Of a DNA stretch of 45,026 nt, positions 44,939 to 45,026 are shown piece by piece. Origin of the DNA: Chara braunii (taxonomy: Eukaryota > Streptophyta > Charophyceae > Charales > Characeae); NCBI GenBank assembly GCA_003427395.1, contig BFEA01000755.1, positions 267,093 through 312,118 on the forward strand, given 5' to 3'. The notes under the pieces were generated by a model. That model was not told the origin of the DNA and made no database searches. It saw only the letters and a list, made by a program, of their open reading frames with translations. The stretch's first letter is position 1, and every line of letters starts with the position of its first letter. The position numbers were made by a program, and so were the translations under genes.

Positions 44939-45026
<88 letters not shown>
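44911..45026 (+). other. Start of intron 1 of the OEP80-like gene, (TG)n then (GA)n
   Basis: GTACG donor, then TG repeats (44921-44984, one interruption near 44940) passing into GA repeats to the window end. Reading through it gives VCVCVC, which is not coding. Confidence 0.85.

Overview
The window looks like repeat-rich nuclear DNA of a streptophyte (land plant or charophyte alga). The clearest host gene is the first coding exon of a chloroplast outer-envelope OEP80/TOC75-V-like protein at the right edge, and the transposons are plant-type: L1-clade LINEs with a zinc-knuckle ORF1, a tRNA-headed SINE, hAT-type non-autonomous elements and MITEs. I cannot fix the species; a charophyte such as Chara is only a guess. 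Almost everything left of 43 kb is transposable-element sequence.

Layout. (1) 1-6262: copy 1, plus strand, of an unclassified long non-coding repeat that I call R. (2) 7347-8105: a non-autonomous hAT with a perfect 8-bp target duplication, then a cluster of hairpins with a tRNA-like part. (3) 10133 to about 33427: one decayed LINE (LINE A, plus strand) split by two minus-strand R copies at 13228-20306 and 24087-32416. LINE A also carries a 688-bp tandem duplication with an assembly gap, a TIR element inside ORF2, and a second hAT lying inside R copy 3. A 30-nt remnant of a Nextera mate-pair junction adapter at 32708-32737 marks a sequencing artefact. (4) 33.9-35.3 kb: two related short TIR elements, a 166-bp fold-back hairpin, and a SINE next to a tail-to-tail partial copy. 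(5) 35559 to about 42965: a second, younger LINE (LINE B), minus strand, whose 5' part (5' UTR plus the start of ORF1) is inverted, as in twin-primed L1 insertions. (6) 43-45 kb: GC-rich host sequence, the OEP80-like first exon, a phase-0 splice donor and an intron starting with long (TG)n(GA)n tracts.

The least explained object is R. Three copies share conserved blocks and hairpins at both ends but no long ORF. Inside two copies lie arrays of short stem-loops whose loop is conserved while the stem sequence differs from unit to unit yet still pairs. Copy 3 has a 66-bp satellite at the equivalent place and a tandem run of tRNA-like segments near its far end.

Apart from the OEP80 exon and the open LINE B ORF1 fragment, I would call no intact protein-coding gene. 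All homology statements come from reading by eye; no search was run.
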